In this document: positions 1 to 8,613 of the stretch, piece by piece
Numbering within the stretch: position 1 is the first letter of the stretch
Layout: the number at the start of each line of letters is the position of its first letter
Assembly: GCF_009796825.1 (NCBI RefSeq)
Contig: NZ_CP047030.1
Coordinates: 3,594,501 to 3,658,500 of the forward strand
Length of the DNA stretch: 64,000 bases
Origin: Algibacter sp. L3A6
GTDB taxonomy: Bacteria; Bacteroidota; Bacteroidia; Flavobacteriales; Flavobacteriaceae
Direction of reading: 5' to 3'
Translations under genes and position numbers: made by a program
Notes under the pieces: model-generated
Database searches by the model: none
The model's input: only the letters and a program-made list of their open reading frames with translations
Told to the model about the DNA's origin: nothing

Positions 1-2
1 AG

Positions 3-29
3 GTAGAGTTAGATTTAATCGACGAATAA
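3..29 (+). CDS. 3' end of a gene entering from the left (possibly parE)
   Basis: One open frame enters the window and stops at TAA 27-29, leaving the tail VELDLIDE. An acidic tail of this kind would suit a GyrB/ParE-type protein, and in Flavobacteriaceae parE commonly lies just upstream of parC, which follows here. Only eight residues are visible, so the assignment rests on position alone. Confidence 0.3.
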   Translation, partial: VELDLIDE

Positions 30-82
30 CAAATTTACATTATCAAATAAAGAATTTTATGTATTTAAATTTAAATATTTCG

Positions 83-90
83 TAATTTTG
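83..90 (+). promoter_or_regulatory. Candidate -7 element upstream of the small ORF and parC
   Basis: TAATTTTG fits the Bacteroidota -7 consensus TAnnTTTG and lies about 86 nt before the small ORF at 177. No clear TTG-type -33 element lies at the expected distance, so this is only a candidate. Confidence 0.3.
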
Positions 91-176
91 TAGCGAAAAA
101 TTGAAATTAAAACATAATTATCTTGTTTTCAGCTTATTTAGATTGAAATCTGAAAGCAAGAATAAAAACCTTTATC

Positions 177-314
177 ATGATGTTATATACAAAAGAAAGA
201 AAAACAACAAAAAAGCGTTCTTACGATTATTTACATGCAGCACTTGTAAGTGAAAAGTTAAATAAACGTAGACAAAAAGGGAGAGTTTCCCTTAGCGGTA
301 AACCAAAAGAGTAA
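177..314 (+). CDS. Small basic protein (45 aa) of unknown function upstream of parC
   Basis: An uninterrupted frame starts at ATG 177 (a second in-frame ATG follows at 180) and stops at TAA 312-314, only 9 bp before parC. The product is 45 residues and very basic, rich in Lys and Arg (TKERKTTKKRSYDYLHAAL at the N-terminus, ending KGRVSLSGKPKE). It has no membrane segment or signal peptide. The codon use and lysine-rich composition resemble a small nucleic-acid-binding protein, but I do not recognise a family. Its position suggests co-transcription with parC. It could be a leader peptide or a chance ORF. The tight spacing and lack of any other explanation for the stretch favour a real gene. 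Confidence 0.5.
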   Translation: MMLYTKERKTTKKRSYDYLHAALVSEKLNKRRQKGRVSLSGKPKE

Positions 315-323
315 TCATTTTTA

Positions 324-2936
324 ATGGCAGAAGACGAAAACGACGATTTAATTAACAACCAAGAAGAAGAACCCCAAGAAACCATTACCCGAGTTACGGG
401 TATGTACAAAGATTGGTTTTTAGATTACGCATCTTATGTAATTTTGGAGCGTGCTGTACCTGCAATTGAAGACGGTTTTAAGCCCGTACAACGTAGGATT
501 ATGCATTCCATGAAGGATTTAGATGATGGTAGATACAATAAAGTAGCGAACATTGTTGGGCATACCATGCAGTATCACCCTCACGGAGATGCTAGTATTG
601 CCGATGCTATGGTTCAAATTGGTCAAAAAGACTTGTTAATTGATACCCAAGGAAACTGGGGTAATATTCTAACAGGCGATCGTGCGGCAGCTTCACGTTA
701 TATCGAGGCACGTATATCTAAGTTTGGCTTAGATGTTGTTTTTAATCCTAAAATTACCGAGTGGCAAGCGAGTTACGATGGAAGAAGAAAGGAACCGGTT
801 AATTTACCGGTAATGTTCCCGTTATTGTTAGCGCAAGGTGGCGAAGGTATTGCTGTAGGTTTGTCTACAAAAATTTTACCACACAATTTTATTGAACTTA
901 TAGATGCATCTATTAAGCATTTACAAGGTAAACGTTTTACCATTTTACCCGATTTTCCAACTGCTGGTATAGCCGATTTTTCGAACTATAACGACGGTCT
1001 TCGTGGTGGAAAAGTAAGAGTGCGTTCTAAAATATCACAGTTAGATAAAAATACTTTAGTAATTACTGAGTTGCCTTTCGGTACTACAACCACCACTTTA
1101 ATCGATTCGATATTAAAAGCGAACGATAAAGGTAAAATTAAAGTTAAAAAAATTGAAGATAACACGGCTGCCGAAGTCGAAATTTTGGTGCATTTACCAT
1201 CTGGATTATCTCCAGATAAAACTATTGATGCGCTTTATGCTTTTACAAGTTGCGAGTCGTCAATTTCTCCATTAGGTTGTGTTATTGAAGATAATAAACC
1301 ACTATTTGTAGGGGTTACAGAAATGCTTAGAAGAAGTACCGACAATACGGTAGATCTTTTAAAACAAGAATTAGAAATTCGTTTAGGTGAATTTGAAGAG
1401 CAATGGCATTTTGCGTCTTTAGAACGTATTTTTATTGAAAACAGAATTTACCGCGATATTGAGGAAGAGGAAACTTGGGCAGGTGTAATTAGCGCCATAG
1501 ATAATGGACTTAAACCTCACATAAAACATTTAAAACGTGCTGTAACCGAAGAGGATATTACACGTTTAACAGAAATTCGAATTAAACGTATTTCAAAATT
1601 TGATATTGATAAAGCTCAACAAAAAATTGATGCTTTAGAAGAACAAATTGCACAAATTAAACATCATTTAGAGCATTTAATAGATTACGCTATAGCGTAT
1701 TTCACCCGTCTTAAAAAAGAATATGGTGAAGGTCGTGAGCGTAAAACAGAAATTCGAACTTTTGATGATGTTGATGCTACTAAAGTTGTTATTAGAAACA
1801 CAAAACTCTTTGTAAATAGAGAAGAAGGTTTTATAGGAACCTCTTTGCGTCGTGATGAATACGTTGGCGATTGTTCTGATATTGACGATATTATTGTATT
1901 TACTAAAGATGGTATCATGATGGTAACAAAAGTAGATACCAAAACCTTTATAGGTAAAGGTATTATTCACGTGGATATCTTTAAGAAGAAAGATAAACGT
2001 ACTATTTACAACATGATCTATCGTGATGGTAAAGCAGGTCCGTCGTATATCAAACGTTTTGCTGTTACTGCTGTAACGCGAGATAGAGAATACGATTTAA
2101 CTAACGGAAATAAAGGTTCTGCATCATTATATTTTTCTGCGAATCCTAATGGAGAAGCAGAAGTGATATCTGTTTTATTACGTCAGGCTGGAAGTATAAA
2201 AAAATTAAAATGGGATATCGATTTTAGTGATATCTTAATTAAAGGACGTGCTTCTAAAGGGAATTTAGTAACTAAGTACCCTATAAAACGCATAGAATTA
2301 AAAGAAAAAGGGGTTTCTACGTTAAAACCTCGTAAAATTTGGTTCGATGATACCGTGCAACGTTTAAATGTTGATGGTCGAGGTGAGCTTATTGGTGAAT
2401 TTAGAGGTGAAGATAAGCTTCTAATTATCAATCAATCAGGAGTGATTAAAACGGTAACTCCAGAAGTTACTATGCATTTTGATGATGATATGATTGTCAT
2501 GGAAAAATGGGTGCCAAACAAACCTATTTCGGCAGTGTATTTCAATGGAGAAAAAGAAATGTATTACGTTAAACGTTTTTTAATAGAGCAAGAAGGTAAA
2601 GAGGAGCATTTTATTTCCGATCACCCAAATTCTTTATTAGAAATTGTTTCTACAGATTGGAAACCTATGGCAGAGATTGTTTTTGCTAAAGAGCGAGGTA
2701 AAGAACGAAAAGAAAACTTGGAGGTTAACTTAGAAGAATTTATAGCCATAAAAGGTATTAGCGCTTTAGGAAATCAATTAACGAAAGAGAAGGTAAATCA
2801 AATTAATGTATTAGATCCAATTCCTTTTGAATCTCCTGAAGAAGTTCATGCAGCAAATATTGAAGTTAATGGTGAGGAAACTGTTGATGGTTCTGAAGAG
2901 GATTTAGATGATGAATCTCAAACCACTTTGTTTTAA
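324..2936 (+). CDS. parC: DNA topoisomerase IV subunit A
   Basis: The 870-residue product is the DNA breakage/reunion subunit of a type IIA topoisomerase; with ParE it decatenates and relaxes chromosomes using ATP. The N-terminal GyrA/ParC domain (about residues 30-480) carries the active-site tyrosine at about residue 126 in RAAASRYIEARI, preceded by the usual helix-turn-helix (KPVQRRIMHSM) and the YHPHGD segment. A coiled-coil tower region follows (about 420-480). The C-terminal third is a degenerate beta-pinwheel without a canonical GyrA box (QRRGGKG), which favours ParC over GyrA. The protein ends in an acidic tail. ATG 324 is chosen as the only start close to the conserved N-terminus. 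The frame is intact and follows the 45-aa ORF by 9 bp. Confidence 0.93.
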   Translation: MAEDENDDLINNQEEEPQETITRVTGMYKDWFLDYASYVILERAVPAIEDGFKPVQRRIMHSMKDLDDGRYNKVANIVGHTMQYHPHGDASIADAMVQIGQKDLLIDTQGNWGNILTGDRAAASRYIEARISKFGLDVVFNPKITEWQASYDGRRKEPVNLPVMFPLLLAQGGEGIAVGLSTKILPHNFIELIDASIKHLQGKRFTILPDFPTAGIADFSNYNDGLRGGKVRVRSKISQLDKNTLVITELPFGTTTTTLIDSILKANDKGKIKVKKIEDNTAAEVEILVHLPSGLSPDKTIDALYAFTSCESSISPLGCVIEDNKPLFVGVTEMLRRSTDNTVDLLKQELEIRLGEFEEQWHFASLERIFIENRIYRDIEEEETWAGVISAIDNGLKPHIKHLKRAVTEEDITRLTEIRIKRISKFDIDKAQQKIDALEEQIAQIKHHLEHLIDYAIAYFTRLKKEYGEGRERKTEIRTFDDVDATKVVIRNTKLFVNREEGFIGTSLRRDEYVGDCSDIDDIIVFTKDGIMMVTKVDTKTFIGKGIIHVDIFKKKDKRTIYNMIYRDGKAGPSYIKRFAVTAVTRDREYDLTNGNKGSASLYFSANPNGEAEVISVLLRQAGSIKKLKWDIDFSDILIKGRASKGNLVTKYPIKRIELKEKGVSTLKPRKIWFDDTVQRLNVDGRGELIGEFRGEDKLLIINQSGVIKTVTPEVTMHFDDDMIVMEKWVPNKPISAVYFNGEKEMYYVKRFLIEQEGKEEHFISDHPNSLLEIVSTDWKPMAEIVFAKERGKERKENLEVNLEEFIAIKGISALGNQLTKEKVNQINVLDPIPFESPEEVHAANIEVNGEETVDGSEEDLDDESQTTLF

Positions 2937-3000
2937 TTTTGTTTGCTTAGATATTTGCGTATAATGAAAATGTTTTTCAATGCTTATTGAAAAAATAATA

Positions 3001-3045
3001 AAAAAAACCAATCTTAAGCTGTTAATAGTTAAGATTGGTTTTTTT
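3001..3045. terminator. Bidirectional intrinsic terminator between parC and the LRR gene
   Basis: A stem of CCAATCTTAA (3008-3017) pairs with TTAAGATTGG (3029-3038) around an 11-nt loop. It is flanked by an A-run on the left and a T-run on the right, so it can stop parC transcripts and those of the convergent gene. Confidence 0.85.
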
Positions 3046-3064
3046 ACTTTTAAGATATTTAGTC

Positions 3065-4237
3065 TTATTTAAAAAACTTTTTAACTGCGCTACCTTTATC
3101 AGTAACTATTTGTAAAATGTAAACACCATGAGGTAACGTAGTCGTTTCTATAAATGTTTCTTTGCTTGTTCTTACATTGACTCCCGAAATATTAAAAACT
3201 AATAATTCTTCAACATTAATTCCTTTTGGGCCGTTAACTCGAATATCGTTGGTTGTATTTATGATAGTAAATTCATTTTTTAAAGATGCGCTAGCAATAC
3301 TTAAAGTTAGTGCAGGATCTTCGGTAACAGATTTAAATCCTGTCCAACCAGCATCTTCGTATTTTTGTGTCGTTCCTTCAGGAATGAATAAATCTATTGA
3401 AGCATTAACATTAAAGGCATCAGTAGGTAATGTAGGAGGATTAGCGCTGTAAGATTCTACATTTGTGATAAAGTTATCTGCAAACGCCTCATTACCAATA
3501 GATGTTAGGTTGCTTCCTAAAACAACGTGTGTTAAATAATTGTCGGAAAAAGAGTTTTCTCCTATATTAGTTACGTTATTCGGAATAGTAATTTCTTTTA
3601 ACTCGTTACCCATAAATGCGTTATCTCCAATAGAGTTAACGCTAGAAGGAATTGTAATATCTGCTATTTTATTGTTGTAAAAAGCATTGTTATCAATAAG
3701 TGCTACATTATCACCAATAATTACACTTGTTAAAGTATTAAAACTAAACGCATTGCCTCCAATAGAAATTATACTATTTGGTATTGAAATAGTCGTTAAA
3801 TCGTTATTAGAAAATACATAATCTTCAAGAGAAGTTAAGTTATTAGAGATTGTTGCGGTTTTTAATGAATTATCACTAAAAGCATAAGCGCCAACAGATT
3901 TTACGGTGTCAGGGATGTCAATGTTTTCTAATTTACTATTAGTAAAAGCATTGTTGCCAATAGATGTAATGCTGTTAGCTATAGTAACACTTGTTAAAGA
4001 AGAACCAAAAAAAGCGCCAAAGCCTATAGATGCTACAGTATAGGTTGTTGAATTAGCATCATTGGTTACAGAGCTCGGTAATGCCAATGCTGTTGCTGTA
4101 CCTTTATAAGCTTTGATTTCGACTGCAAGAGCAGGTTGTCCTGCGTTTGTATACTCAATATCATCTTTAATAAAAGGCGTTTGAGCAAATAAAACGGAAT
4201 TAAATAGTAGTAAAATAAATAGATTTAAATTTTTCAT
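3065..4237 (-). CDS. Secreted BspA-type leucine-rich-repeat protein with type IX sorting domain
   Basis: The product has 390 residues and begins with a clear Sec signal peptide (MKNLNLFILLLFNSVLFAQ). After about residue 70 come roughly eight tandem repeats of about 22 residues with the pattern NAFxxNxLxxIxIPxxVxSIG, typical of the LRR_5/BspA family of surface proteins. The last about 80 residues (ending LPHGVYILQIVTDKGSAVKK and FFK) are a type A C-terminal sorting domain for the type IX secretion system, so the protein should be exported across the outer membrane and anchored or released at the surface. BspA-like proteins often mediate adhesion, but the ligand here is unknown. The gene is monocistronic and convergent with parC. 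Confidence 0.85.
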   Translation of the reverse strand: MKNLNLFILLLFNSVLFAQTPFIKDDIEYTNAGQPALAVEIKAYKGTATALALPSSVTNDANSTTYTVASIGFGAFFGSSLTSVTIANSITSIGNNAFTNSKLENIDIPDTVKSVGAYAFSDNSLKTATISNNLTSLEDYVFSNNDLTTISIPNSIISIGGNAFSFNTLTSVIIGDNVALIDNNAFYNNKIADITIPSSVNSIGDNAFMGNELKEITIPNNVTNIGENSFSDNYLTHVVLGSNLTSIGNEAFADNFITNVESYSANPPTLPTDAFNVNASIDLFIPEGTTQKYEDAGWTGFKSVTEDPALTLSIASASLKNEFTIINTTNDIRVNGPKGINVEELLVFNISGVNVRTSKETFIETTTLPHGVYILQIVTDKGSAVKKFFK

Positions 4238-4602
4238 TTTTTTTGGGGTTACGTTAAATTATACAAGTAGGTTTCCGTAAGGATTTACGTTAAAAATACG
4301 CATTTAGATCATTTTTTTCAATTAAAAAGTAAAATAATCGGTTAAATAACACAAAATGAAAGTAATAAGTCTGATGATTTATTTTTTTTAACTCAAAAAA
4401 AGAGATGGCTAAAGCAAAAATTGTGGTGATGTAATTGCTTTAAAAAAAGAATTCATTCTACTTTTTGTAAATACGCAAAGCACAGCATGCTCAAAAAGTC
4501 GAAAAGACAGTTTAGTTTGGTAAATATTGATTTGCTTAATGATTAAGAAAGCAAAGCGCCAGAAGCATAAGAAAGTAAATATAAGATTATGGTTTTTTTT
4601 AA
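4238..4602. other. Intergenic region without recognisable gene
   Basis: This AT-rich stretch of 365 bp lies between miaA and the LRR gene, both read leftward. It should contain the promoter of the LRR gene, but I found no convincing TAnnTTTG element on the minus strand. No ORF of coding character and no strong hairpin is visible. Confidence 0.5.
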
Positions 4603-5559
4603 TTAAACCATTTGTGCTTTCACTGAAGTTATTATTTTTTCTAAATCACTTTCGTAATCAAACCAAAGTGTGCTTTCATTTCTTTTAAACCAAGTAAGCT
4701 GACGTTTTGCGAAGCGGCGCGTATTCTTTTTAATTTCTGAAATAGCAAATTCTAAAGTCCATTCTCCGCTTAAATATCTAAACAATTCTTTGTAGCCTAC
4801 GGTGTTTAATGCATTCAAATCTTCGTAGGGAAGTAGTGTTTTAACTTCGTCTAATAAACCACTATTTATCATGATATCTACGCGTTGATTTATACGATTG
4901 TAAATCAGTTCACGATCGGCTGTTAAGCCCACAGTAATTGTTGTAAACGGACGCTTGTTTTTTTCTTTATTTAAGAATGAAGAATAGGGTTTTCCGCTAC
5001 CAATACAAACTTCTAGAGCACGAATTACACGATGTGGATTATCTATAGAAATGGTATTATAGGTTGTTAAATCTAATGCTTTTAATTGTGTTATTAAAGG
5101 CTCTAAGCCGTTAATCACTAACTCTTTATTGAGTTCTTCTCGAATAGATGGTTTAACTTTTGGGAAGTAGTCTAAACCTTTGGTTACGGCATCGTTATAT
5201 AAGCCAGAACCGCCAACCATGACAGCGACATTGTTAGTTTTAAAAAGTTGCTCTAAACAGCTTATTGCATCTTTTTCGAAGGCGCCAACATTGTAATTAT
5301 CTTGCACCGATTTATGATGAATAAAATGGTGTTTTGCGCCAGCAAGTTCTTCTGCATTAGGAGCCGCTGTGCCTATTTGCATTTCTTTAAAAAACTGACG
5401 AGAATCGGCCGAAATAATTTCAGTTTTAAAGTGCTGTGCTAGTTTTATACTTAGAGCTGTTTTTCCAATGGCGGTTGGGCCAACAATAGAAATGAGATAT
5501 TTTGGTGTTGTGCTGATGAGATTTCTTTTTTTTGAGTTTTCAAAAATAGAGAAAAGCAA
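4603..5559 (-). CDS. miaA: tRNA dimethylallyltransferase
   Basis: MiaA transfers a dimethylallyl group from DMAPP to N6 of A37 in tRNAs reading UNN codons. The 318-residue product carries the P-loop GPTAIGKT (about 27-34), the ISADSRQF motif and the GGSGLY segment of the substrate channel, followed by the NPHRVIRALE motif and the C-terminal KRNTRRFAKRQLTWFKR-like region (here KKNTRRFAKRQLTWFKRN). Length is slightly above the usual about 305 because of about 18 extra N-terminal residues. No other in-frame ATG precedes the P-loop, so this start is kept, though a non-ATG start nearer the P-loop is possible. Confidence 0.95.
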   Translation of the reverse strand: MLFSIFENSKKRNLISTTPKYLISIVGPTAIGKTALSIKLAQHFKTEIISADSRQFFKEMQIGTAAPNAEELAGAKHHFIHHKSVQDNYNVGAFEKDAISCLEQLFKTNNVAVMVGGSGLYNDAVTKGLDYFPKVKPSIREELNKELVINGLEPLITQLKALDLTTYNTISIDNPHRVIRALEVCIGSGKPYSSFLNKEKNKRPFTTITVGLTADRELIYNRINQRVDIMINSGLLDEVKTLLPYEDLNALNTVGYKELFRYLSGEWTLEFAISEIKKNTRRFAKRQLTWFKRNESTLWFDYESDLEKIITSVKAQMV

Positions 5560-5703
5560 GGAGTTTTTTTAATGAAATAACAAAGTATTATGTCGCTACC
5601 TTTTTAAAAATGATTTTGAAAATACACTTTTAAGAAAAACAGGACTTAATTGAAGAACAAAAGTTGGAGGATAAGTGCGTTAAGGATTGAACGGTTTGTT
5701 TAA

Positions 5704-5760
5704 GCTCCCCGACCTTAGGAGGGAGCGCGTAGTGAAAGCCTGACCCGATAGGGTAACGCC
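5704..5760. repeat. Short GC-rich palindromic element
   Basis: This patch of about 57 bp is visibly richer in G and C than everything around it and contains two small hairpins: GCTCCC (5704-5709) pairing with GGGAGC (5721-5726), and ACCC-GATA-GGGT (5743-5754). It sits in the intergenic space just downstream of the ion-channel gene, where it could act as that gene's terminator, but there is no T-run. Its composition is what is seen in dispersed REP/MITE-like elements. No second copy occurs in this window. Confidence 0.5.
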
Positions 5761-5766
5761 CAAAAA

Positions 5767-6615
5767 TTAATGTAATTTATTGCCACAGTTGTAGCAAAAT
5801 TCTGCTTCGTCTTTATGATTACTCGCAAGGCAATTTTGACACGATTGTGAGTTTAAATTTACTTTAGGTTTTTGTGGTGTTGCGTCTTTGTCTTTACTCT
5901 GGTTAACGTATTCGGCCGAAACAATACCGGTTGGAACCGCTATAATGCCATAACCTAAAATCATGATAATGGCAGCTATTAATTGACCGATTGGTGTTAT
6001 AGGTGCGATATCACCAAACCCAACCGTAGTCAGGGTTACAATGCACCAATATACACTTACAGGTATGCTTGTAAACCCACTAACTTCGCCTTCTATAAGG
6101 TACATAAGTGTCCCGAAAATAATAGATAAAATAAGTACAGCAAACAGGAATACTGATATTTTCGCGCGACTGGCTTTTAGCGAATTAGTAAGAACTTGTG
6201 ATGCGCCAAGAAAACGGGCTAGTTTTAAGATTCGGAATACACGTAATAAACGTAAAGCGCGTAATGCGGCAAGTGCGTGAATACCACCAAATAGTAGTGA
6301 TATATATTTTGGACTTGTGGATAGTAAATCGATGATGCCGTAAAAACTGGTAACGTATTTTAAGGGCTTTTTTACCGTAACAATACGGGCAATATATTCT
6401 ATACTGAATAGAATGGTGATAATCCACTCTGAAATGTTTAGTAAATTGTGGTATTTAGCATCGAAACTCTTAATACTTTCGAGCATAACGAGCACAATAC
6501 TCGCAATGATAGCAATGAGTAGGATAACATCGAAAAGTTTACCCTTTGGGGTGTCGGCCTCGTAAATGATTTCGTGAAGACGGATTTTCCAATGTTTTTT
6601 TGATGTTTGACTCAT
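5767..6615 (-). CDS. Voltage-gated-type potassium channel with C-terminal zinc ribbon
   Basis: The product has 282 residues with six membrane segments. Segments S1-S3 lie between about 28 and 105. S4 (about 117-135, RALRLLRVFRILKLAR) has arginines at every third position as in voltage sensors. The pore loop holds the potassium selectivity filter TVGFGD (197-202), followed by S6 (about 210-236). The N-terminus is short. The C-terminus ends in a small zinc ribbon with cysteines at 259, 262, 274 and 277 (CQNC and CYNC pairs), replacing the cytoplasmic domains of better-known channels. It should conduct K+ across the inner membrane. The gating signal is unknown, and the ribbon suggests metal- or redox-linked assembly or regulation (inference). 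Confidence 0.9.
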   Translation of the reverse strand: MSQTSKKHWKIRLHEIIYEADTPKGKLFDVILLIAIIASIVLVMLESIKSFDAKYHNLLNISEWIITILFSIEYIARIVTVKKPLKYVTSFYGIIDLLSTSPKYISLLFGGIHALAALRALRLLRVFRILKLARFLGASQVLTNSLKASRAKISVFLFAVLILSIIFGTLMYLIEGEVSGFTSIPVSVYWCIVTLTTVGFGDIAPITPIGQLIAAIIMILGYGIIAVPTGIVSAEYVNQSKDKDATPQKPKVNLNSQSCQNCLASNHKDEAEFCYNCGNKLH

Positions 6616-6642
6616 AGTATTTCAAAAGTAAGAAATGATTTT

Positions 6643-8610
6643 CTATTTTTTCTTGAATAATATTAATGAATTTGTTTGAATTTCGACAACTTTATTCATC
6701 ATTTCCTTTAAATACGGGTAATATTCCGGCGGATATAGAGCATCGTTAAAGCGTACTTTAAACATAAGTTGCACTTGGTTTTCTTTTACAGCCGATGAAT
6801 AAGATATACTGCCTTTGCTATTTGGTATGGCAAGATTTACACCTTTTGGAGTTTCCGAAACTTCGTATACTTCGGGATCAAAATTCAATCTTAAGGTATA
6901 GAAATAGGTGTCGGCGTAACCAAAGTCTATAGGGTAGGAGCGCTCCTGTAGCTTAAAGGGGTTAGTCGTAAAAAACTTTGCTATAAACGGATTTAAGTAA
7001 AGCAAATTAGCGTCAGGATTATCAAACTCTAAATCGACGTTGTAAGATTCGCTAAACCCATTACTGGTTTGGCTTTCGCTTAATACCTCGTGGTTTGTAA
7101 TCTCTAAATTCGGGTGTTTATCTTCTAGTTTATCGATGTAGTTATCGGTATTGGGGAAATAAGCTTTTTTAGCATTTAAGGCGTGGTAGCCCGTTTTTTT
7201 TCCCTTTACAGTACCGCTAACGGTTGCATCATTATTTAGAGTTAACTCTGTGCTGTACATAGTTGTGGTTGGGTATTTTGGTGTAATATCAACCCATTCG
7301 CTACCAGCCTTAAAATCCATAACGCGTCCTCTTTCATTTAAACATCTAAAAGGAATTTCTCCAAAGGTTAAAAACTTATCTGTAGCATCTAAAAAATACG
7401 TGTCATCTCCAATAGTAGCTTGTACTATTAAATAATTAAAATCTGATATTACAGGGTAAATAACGGTAGGGAATCCGTTATTTCGAGTAGAAAGTAGTAC
7501 TGGTTTTACATCGATATCGGCTTCTCTTAATATATTATGTAGGAGGATGTTTATAGACGAAACGTTGCCAGAACGGGTTTCTATTAAATCTTTTATGGAT
7601 ACATCTTTAAAAATTTTATAATCGCCATTCCATGTATATTGCTCTTGCACGTATTGATAAATAGCTTCAGTTTTTTTTAAAGCATCAGTTTCGTTGATAA
7701 TATTAGCTGTTAAAAGATCTTCTAAATCAACAGACGTTCTAATTTGCTTACCAATTTCTTTTTCCGATTTTAATTCTTTATCAACGCTTTTCCAAGTTTT
7801 TGTGTAGTGCTTAATAGAGCCGTCCATGCCTCTAAAAGTCTCTAATTCGTACTCTATACGTGCTAAATAGTTGCTTTTAGTTGTCATGTAATCTTCTTCA
7901 ATAAAAGCCGGAATGTCTTTCATGGCAAAGGTGCTGTTTCCGCAATCTGCGGTTGCTCCATTACGCATCACTAAGCATTCTTTTTTTATTTCAGATTCTG
8001 TAACATCTAGTTTTTCTTGACCTACTAATTTTGTGTGATACAACCAGTTTCCTGGAATACTCGCTTTGTATTCACTATAAAGTTTAGGAATACCACTCTG
8101 GAAATCCCAACCGTGATATTTAAACATAAACGGCGAAATAACCTCGTAACTATAAGTAATTACTGAGCCTTCTTTGATATTTGGTAAAGTGAATTTAACC
8201 AAAGTTGTGTTCTCGTTATAATCTTCAGTATAAATATCTTTTTCTAAAAGGTGAGATTTAATTAAATTACCACCAACGTTATTATAGGTAATGGCTTTAA
8301 TATTTTCAATTTTCTCTTTACTGTTCTTGCTTTTGTATAAGTAAATAGCAACATTGGCATGCTCGAAACCTTCTGTATTAAGTAGTTTTACTTTGTGTTT
8401 TATTTTGGTGTGTAAATCGTATTCTTCTTTATCTACATAACTATCGCCTTGCTCGTAAATCACTAAGGCGTTTGCGGAAGAATCTTTTGCAAAGGTTCTC
8501 GTTTGTACATCTTCGAGACTTACTGTAAAAGTGTCGGAGCTGTAAGGCTCTTCTTGTGCGGAAATAAATAATGTGTTTAATAGGAAGAAAAATAGCGTAA
8601 TGTGCTTCAT
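6643..8610 (-). CDS. DUF3857 and transglutaminase-like secreted protein
   Basis: The 655-residue product begins with a signal peptide (MKHITLFFFLLNTLFISAQ). A DUF3857 domain spans roughly residues 50-220 and a transglutaminase-like domain roughly 270-400 (containing the SGNVSSINILLHNIL segment), then a beta-rich C-terminal region. In this family the cysteine of the transglutaminase triad is often absent. Here the expected position reads SGNVSS, with no cysteine, so catalysis is doubtful. Such proteins are abundant in Bacteroidota envelopes and their function is not established. The gene ends 4 bp from the next gene upstream on the same strand and may be co-transcribed with it. Confidence 0.8.
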   Translation of the reverse strand: MKHITLFFFLLNTLFISAQEEPYSSDTFTVSLEDVQTRTFAKDSSANALVIYEQGDSYVDKEEYDLHTKIKHKVKLLNTEGFEHANVAIYLYKSKNSKEKIENIKAITYNNVGGNLIKSHLLEKDIYTEDYNENTTLVKFTLPNIKEGSVITYSYEVISPFMFKYHGWDFQSGIPKLYSEYKASIPGNWLYHTKLVGQEKLDVTESEIKKECLVMRNGATADCGNSTFAMKDIPAFIEEDYMTTKSNYLARIEYELETFRGMDGSIKHYTKTWKSVDKELKSEKEIGKQIRTSVDLEDLLTANIINETDALKKTEAIYQYVQEQYTWNGDYKIFKDVSIKDLIETRSGNVSSINILLHNILREADIDVKPVLLSTRNNGFPTVIYPVISDFNYLIVQATIGDDTYFLDATDKFLTFGEIPFRCLNERGRVMDFKAGSEWVDITPKYPTTTMYSTELTLNNDATVSGTVKGKKTGYHALNAKKAYFPNTDNYIDKLEDKHPNLEITNHEVLSESQTSNGFSESYNVDLEFDNPDANLLYLNPFIAKFFTTNPFKLQERSYPIDFGYADTYFYTLRLNFDPEVYEVSETPKGVNLAIPNSKGSISYSSAVKENQVQLMFKVRFNDALYPPEYYPYLKEMMNKVVEIQTNSLILFKKK

Positions 8611-8613
8611 GTG

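Noticed and set aside
1677..1970. Antisense ORFs within parC
   Set aside because: They overlap conserved ParC coding sequence and have no recognisable product.
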